Position numbers and translations under genes: made by a program
In this document: positions 6,538-9,025 of the stretch, one piece after another
How the letters are laid out: each line of letters opens with the position of its first letter
Numbering within the stretch: position 1 is the stretch's first letter
Source of the DNA: Clostridia bacterium
GTDB taxonomy: Bacteria > Bacillota > Clostridia > Oscillospirales > QAKW01
Direction of reading: 5' to 3'
Length of the DNA: 9,025 nt
Assembly (NCBI GenBank): GCA_017442025.1
Contig: JAFSBD010000182.1
Location: forward strand, 1-9,025
Notes under the pieces: model-generated
Told to the model about the DNA's origin: nothing
What the model saw: the letters and a program-made list of their open reading frames with translations, nothing else
Databases searched by the model: none

Positions 6538-6572
6538 AACACACAGCAACACACAGGGACGGTTCTGTTATG
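6538..6572. repeat. Possible REP-like element (GGGACGGTTCT core)
   Basis: In the leader of the membrane-protein gene, AACACACAGGGACGGTTCTG resembles the short ACA-GGGGACGGTTCTGT repeats scattered through many Clostridia and Bacilli near Y1-type (REP-associated) transposases. The outer bases AACA...CAG and CTG...TGTT can pair imperfectly. Only one copy is seen and no transposase is present, so this is a resemblance from memory, not a proven repeat. Confidence 0.3.
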
Positions 6573-6601
6573 TTCCTCTCCATCTGCTTTTATTTAATTT
6601 C

Positions 6602-6630
6602 AGTATAGCATCATTTGCAAATTTTGTAAA
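6602..6630 (-). promoter_or_regulatory. Promoter of the membrane-protein gene
   Basis: On the minus strand TTTACA (6630-6625) and TATACT (6607-6602) are 17 bp apart. The expected start near 6595 gives a leader of about 70 nt. The -35 box begins only three bases after the terminator of the preceding leftward gene. Confidence 0.65.
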
Positions 6631-6633
6631 TAT

Positions 6634-6663
6634 AAAAAGGAACTCCCGAAGGAGTTCCTTTTT
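6634..6663 (-). terminator. Terminator of the RHH-protein gene
   Basis: A perfect 13-bp inverted repeat (6634-6646, 6651-6663) with a CGAA loop and A5/T5 ends lies about 40 bp beyond the leftward stop at 6706. It is symmetric and could work both ways. Its first 16 bases, AAAAAGGAACTCCCGA, recur at 7503-7518. Confidence 0.85.
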
Positions 6664-6705
6664 ATGGTGCCAAATTTCAAAACCGGCCCCTGTCTTTGAG
6701 TGTTT

Positions 6706-6906
6706 TTACTTACGGGTTGGTTTGACATTTGAATCGGGAGTAATTTCGCCATCAATCGTACCGTTGGCATCTTCAAACGCTTTAATATTTTCTCTTATTA
6801 AAACGAGCACCTGACTATTCACGCTTCTTCCTTCATAATCAGCAATGTACGCAATCTTATTCAACATTTCCTCTTCAATTCTGATAGAAACACTCTTGAT
6901 AGCCAT
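6706..6906 (-). CDS. Small ribbon-helix-helix (Arc-like) DNA-binding protein
   Basis: A 66-residue protein with the layout of a ribbon-helix-helix repressor: a short strand with alternating residues at 3-10 (IKSVSIRI), helix A at about 11-23 (EEEMLNKIAYIAD), a turn with GRS at 26-28, and helix B at about 29-45 (VNSQVLVLIRENIKAFE). A hydrophilic tail of about 20 residues follows. Such proteins bind DNA as dimers of paired strands on short inverted repeats, commonly to control their own and adjacent genes. The ATG at 6906 follows GAGGTGA (6910-6916). It is divergent from the SLOG-like gene, and two perfect inverted repeats lie between them, so it probably regulates one or both. An antitoxin role was considered, but the divergent partner does not look like a toxin. 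Confidence 0.8.
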   Translation of the reverse strand: MAIKSVSIRIEEEMLNKIAYIADYEGRSVNSQVLVLIRENIKAFEDANGTIDGEITPDSNVKPTRK

Positions 6907-6919
6907 AATTTCACCTCAT

Positions 6920-6942
6920 AATAAATATATTGTATATTTATT
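6920..6942. promoter_or_regulatory. Inverted repeat 1, candidate RHH operator
   Basis: AATAAATATA (6920-6929) and its exact complement TATATTTATT (6933-6942) are separated by TTG. The site lies just upstream of the RHH ribosome site and covers the -35 position of the rightward promoter, so binding here could affect both genes. Such AT-rich palindromes also arise by chance, hence moderate confidence. Confidence 0.45.
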
Positions 6943-6956
6943 TTAGATGTATTATG

Positions 6957-6965
6957 TGTTATAAT
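6957..6965 (+). promoter_or_regulatory. Extended -10 promoter of the SLOG-like gene
   Basis: TGTTATAAT is an exact TGn-TATAAT extended -10 element. The -35 at 17 bp (TTTATT, 6937-6942) is poor, as is usual for extended -10 promoters. The expected start near 6972 gives a leader of about 40 nt. Confidence 0.6.
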
Positions 6966-6975
6966 GTTGTAAATG

Positions 6976-6990
6976 GATATACGGTATATC
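6976..6990. promoter_or_regulatory. Inverted repeat 2, candidate operator at the SLOG gene start site
   Basis: GATATAC (6976-6982) and GTATATC (6984-6990) form a perfect 7-bp inverted repeat around a single G. It sits a few bases after the predicted transcription start, a classic position for a repressor site. Confidence 0.45.
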
Positions 6991-7013
6991 TATTATATTT
7001 TGGAGTGAAGATT

Positions 7014-7502
7014 ATGAAATTAAACACCTGCTGTTTTTTGGGCCATAGAAATATGAACGAAACCGAAGAACTAAAATTTAAACTAAAAAAGATTATCGAG
7101 AGACTGATTGTGAACGAAAATGTTGATACATTTCTTTTTGGGAGCAAAAGCCGATTTAATAGTTTGTGCCTTGAACTCGTTACAAAAGTAAAAGAAGAAT
7201 ACCCGCACATAAAGCGAGTTTATGTGCGGGCGGAATATCCATATATAAGTGAGCACTATAAAAAATACTTGCTGGAGAACTACGAGGATACATACTATCC
7301 TGAACATATAATCGGTTCGGGCAAAGCCGCCTATGTCGAGCGTAACTATGAAATGATCGATCATAGCCGCTTTTGCATCATCTATTACGATGAAACCAAT
7401 GCCCCAATAACCCGAAAAAGCGGCACCAAAATCGCTCTTGACTATGCCATAAAAAAACAAAAACACATTATTACATTACCAACGGAAAGGATAAATATAT
7501 AG
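7014..7502 (+). CDS. SLOG-like (YpsA/DUF1273-related) Rossmann-fold protein
   Basis: The 162-residue product begins with a buried strand ending in LGHR (9-12), followed by TFLFGSKSRF (39-48), a strand-turn RVYVRAEYPY (68-77), AAYVERNYEMID (105-116), a strand FCIIYYD (120-126) and KSGTKIALDYAIKK (135-148). This order matches the compact YpsA-type SLOG fold, which is thought to bind nucleotides or related small ligands; the GS and SGT loops are the likely binding sites. SLOG proteins are often linked to conflict or stress signalling, but the ligand of this clostridial group is not known to me. The frame is open from 6930, but the ATG at 7014 follows GGAG (7002-7005) and begins the conserved core. 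It diverges from the RHH gene, its likely regulator. Confidence 0.8.
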   Translation: MKLNTCCFLGHRNMNETEELKFKLKKIIERLIVNENVDTFLFGSKSRFNSLCLELVTKVKEEYPHIKRVYVRAEYPYISEHYKKYLLENYEDTYYPEHIIGSGKAAYVERNYEMIDHSRFCIIYYDETNAPITRKSGTKIALDYAIKKQKHIITLPTERINI

Positions 7503-7528
7503 AAAAAGGAACTCCCGAGAGTTCATTC
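7503..7528. terminator. Short hairpin after the SLOG-like gene, sharing 16 bp with the RHH terminator
   Basis: GAACTC-CCGA-GAGTTC (7509-7524) begins just after the stop at 7502. Rightward the tail (ATTCTATATTTT) is only weakly T-rich; leftward it is followed by CCTTTTTC, a good tract. The sequence 7503-7518 is identical to 6634-6649. It may end the SLOG transcript weakly and a leftward transcript efficiently. Confidence 0.5.
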
Positions 7529-7540
7529 TATATTTTATAC

Positions 7541-7627
7541 CTTCATCAGACCGCTCAAATGAGATGAAGATCGCCATTTCTTCACCCTTGAGGCGTATGT
7601 CGATACGTCCAAGGGTGAAAAATGGTG
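7541..7627. other. Structured noncoding element with a 25-bp imperfect hairpin
   Basis: CTTCATC (7541-7547)/GATGAAG (7563-7569) form a first hairpin. The second spans 7572-7627: CGCCATTT/AAATGGTG, then TTCACCCTTG/CAAGGGTGAA, then GG/TC and CGTAT/ATACG around a GTCG loop, with only C7580 and A7591 unpaired. Neither strand has a T-run directly after it, so it is not a normal terminator. It lies between two convergent genes. It could be a small RNA, a transcript-end stabiliser or a small inverted-repeat element; I cannot tell which. Confidence 0.55.
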
Positions 7628-7638
7628 AAGACATAAAA

Positions 7639-7662
7639 AGGGACCTCTTTTCAGAGGTCCCT
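7639..7662 (-). terminator. Terminator of the GGGtGRT operon
   Basis: AGGGACCTCT/AGAGGTCCCT (10 bp, 7639-7648 with 7653-7662) with a four-base loop is followed leftward by TTTTATG, giving CTTTTTATG after the stem's last C. It lies about 44 bp beyond the leftward stop at 7706. Confidence 0.85.
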
Positions 7663-7705
7663 ACATTATTATTGTCGGTCTTCGCTCATTTCAGCGGTCT
7701 TACGC

Positions 7706-8704
7706 TTACTTCAAAGCTTCAGATACAGCTACTGCCACTGCCACAGTCATACCAACCATCGGGTTGTTACCTGCACCGATCAAGCCCATCATCTCAACAT
7801 GGGCAGGAACGGAGGAGGAGCCTGCGAACTGGGCATCACCATGCATACGACCCATGGTATCGGTCAGACCATAGGAAGCGGGGCCTGCAGCCATGTTATC
7901 GGGATGCAGGGTACGGCCGGTACCGCCGCCGGAAGCAACGGAGAAATACTTCTTGCCGTTTTCCCAGCACCATTTCTTATAGGAGCCGGCAACGGGATGC
8001 TGGAAGCGGGTGGGGTTGGTGGAGTTACCGGTGATGGAAACGTCAACCTTCTCTTTTTTCATGATCTCAACGCCCTCGAGTACATCGTTGGCGCCGTAGC
8101 AGCGTACTTTGGATTTGTCGCCGTCGGAGAAAGGAACTTCGCGGACAACTTTCAGCTCGCCGGTAGCGAAATCGAACTCGGTCTCAACATAGGTGAAGCC
8201 GTTGATTCTGGAGATGATGTATGCAGCATCTTTGCCCAGACCGTTCAGGATAACGCGCAGGGGAGATTTTCTTGCTTTGTTAGCGGTTCTTGCGATACCG
8301 ATAGCGCCCTCAGCAGCTGCGAAGGACTCGTGACCTGCCAGGAAGCAGAAGCAATCGGTCTCTTCTCTCAGCAGCATTGCGCCCAGGTTACCGTGACCCA
8401 GACCAACGGCTCTCTGCTCAGCAACAGAACCGGGGATGCAGAATGCCTGCAGACCCTGACCGATGGCCTCAGCAGCATCGGCAGCAGCTTTGCAGCCTTT
8501 TTTCAGTGCGATGGCGGTGCCCAGGGTGTAAGCCCAAACAGCATTCTCGAAAGCGATGGGCTGTACGCCTTTGACGATCTCTTCAACGTTGATGCCTTTT
8601 TCTTTGCACAGAGCTTCGGCATCCTCAAGGGTTTTCCAACCGTATTCAGCAAGGCATGCCTCGATTTTGGGCATTCTTCTTGCCTGACCTTCAAATTTTG
8701 CCAT
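7706..8704 (-). CDS. GGGtGRT-family protein of unknown function
   Basis: The 332-residue soluble protein carries the family-naming motif GGGTGRT at 259-265 within SVASGGGTGRTLHPDNMA. Other Gly-rich or conserved-looking segments are GLGHGNLGAMLLREETDCFCFLAGHE (101-125), ITGNSTNPTRFQHPVAGSYK (224-243) and GAGNNPMVGMT (310-320). Eight Cys residues occur, including the CFC at 118-120. The family (named in Pfam for this motif) is found in anaerobic Firmicutes and relatives and has no established activity to my knowledge. The glycine-rich loops could bind a nucleotide or cofactor; this is inference. The ATG at 8704 follows a perfect AAGGAGGT (8713-8720) by eight bases, and codon choice looks like that of a highly expressed gene. 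It is 23 bp downstream of an iron-sulfur scaffold-like gene, almost certainly co-transcribed, hinting at a role with Fe-S clusters. Confidence 0.92.
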   Translation of the reverse strand: MAKFEGQARRMPKIEACLAEYGWKTLEDAEALCKEKGINVEEIVKGVQPIAFENAVWAYTLGTAIALKKGCKAAADAAEAIGQGLQAFCIPGSVAEQRAVGLGHGNLGAMLLREETDCFCFLAGHESFAAAEGAIGIARTANKARKSPLRVILNGLGKDAAYIISRINGFTYVETEFDFATGELKVVREVPFSDGDKSKVRCYGANDVLEGVEIMKKEKVDVSITGNSTNPTRFQHPVAGSYKKWCWENGKKYFSVASGGGTGRTLHPDNMAAGPASYGLTDTMGRMHGDAQFAGSSSVPAHVEMMGLIGAGNNPMVGMTVAVAVAVSEALK

Positions 8705-8727
8705 GAGTAGTTACCTCCTTCTCCTAA

Positions 8728-9025
8728 TTATTCTTCGCGAGGATCGATGTACTTAACAGCACCGTCGTAACGGCCGTAGGTACCGATGTTTTTCTCGTAA
8801 GCGGTTTTGGGATCTGCGCCGTGACGGATGTCCTCGAGCATTTTGCCCAGACGGACAAATTTGTAGCCGATCACTTCGTTGTTGGCATCCAGAGCCAGAG
8901 ACAGGATGTAGCCCTCAGCCATCTCCATGTAGCGAACGCCTTTTACAGAGGTGGAGAAGATGGTACCGATCTGAGAACGCAGGCCTTTGCCCAGATCCTC
9001 GAGGCCGGCGCCGATGGGCAGACCG
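8728..9025 (-). CDS. Iron-sulfur cluster assembly scaffold-like (NifU-related) protein, C-terminal part
   Basis: A leftward frame enters from the right edge and stops at 8728-8730, giving 98 visible C-terminal residues. They start GLPIGAGLEDLGKGLRSQIG and continue through GTIFSTSVKGVRYMEMAEGYILSL to a tail ending GAVKYIDPREE. This matches what I recall of the NifU/IscU-like protein encoded next to GGGtGRT genes in Clostridia, whose N-terminal part (outside the window) carries the cluster-binding Cys residues. No Cys is in the visible part, so the scaffold call rests on the resemblance and on the neighbour. The internal ATG at 8928 is not a real start, because the frame and the conserved sequence continue upstream of it without a break. 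It is the upstream gene of the operon with the GGGtGRT gene. Confidence 0.75.
   Translation of the reverse strand, partial: GLPIGAGLEDLGKGLRSQIGTIFSTSVKGVRYMEMAEGYILSLALDANNEVIGYKFVRLGKMLEDIRHGADPKTAYEKNIGTYGRYDGAVKYIDPREE

Noticed and set aside
6706..7502. Classical toxin-antitoxin pair (RHH antitoxin plus toxin)
   Set aside because: The genes are divergent, not co-transcribed, and the partner looks like a SLOG-fold protein, not a RelE/ParE, MazF or PIN toxin.
7799..8710. Rightward 303-codon frame opposite the GGGtGRT gene
   Set aside because: Mirror frame of a real, motif-bearing gene; no ribosome site or recognisable protein.

Overview
The window looks like the chromosome of a strictly anaerobic, probably gut-dwelling member of the Clostridia (Bacillota), most likely near Oscillospirales. 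The evidence is a split cobalamin-dependent methionine synthase with a free-standing reactivation protein, a GGGtGRT-family gene next to a NifU-like scaffold gene, a SLOG-family protein of clostridial type, strong AGGAGG-type ribosome sites and many hairpin-plus-T terminators. The species cannot be named from this window.

Left part (1-4005), GC-rich with C/G-ending codons: the first 37 codons of an unidentified leftward gene diverge from a rightward methionine operon. That operon is metF (methylenetetrahydrofolate reductase), a methionine synthase reactivation protein, and metH (homocysteine-, pterin- and B12-binding modules without the C-terminal activation domain). Adjacent genes overlap by ATGA, so they are probably translationally coupled. 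Together they reduce methylene-THF and pass the methyl group through cobalamin to homocysteine, with the small protein allowing repair of oxidised cobalamin. A strong bidirectional terminator closes the operon.

Middle part (about 4000-7700), visibly more AT-rich and accessory in character: (i) a leftward 91-residue protein with a Nif11-leader-like look, near-consensus promoter, and a hairpin with U-tract at the very start of its leader; (ii) a rightward lipoprotein gene bracketed by two 94-bp direct repeats, 91/94 identical, each folding into two hairpins and ending in T6; (iii) a leftward membrane-anchored protein of unknown function; (iv) a divergent pair, a ribbon-helix-helix regulator (left) and a SLOG-like Rossmann protein (right), with two perfect inverted repeats between them and the same 16-bp terminator sequence on both outer sides; (v) a noncoding stretch with a 25-bp-stem hairpin.

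Right part (7706-9025), GC-richer again, leftward: a GGGtGRT-family gene preceded by the 3' end of an iron-sulfur cluster scaffold-like gene that runs off the window. These two appear to form one well-expressed operon ending in a clear intrinsic terminator.

The best candidates for something undescribed are the 94-bp repeat pair around the lipoprotein gene, the RHH/SLOG module with its operators, the leader hairpin of the Nif11-like gene, the structured RNA/DNA element at 7541-7627, and the uncharacterised GGGtGRT/scaffold pair. None shows a complete known defence or mobile system: there is no transposase, integrase, CRISPR array, tRNA or rRNA in the window.
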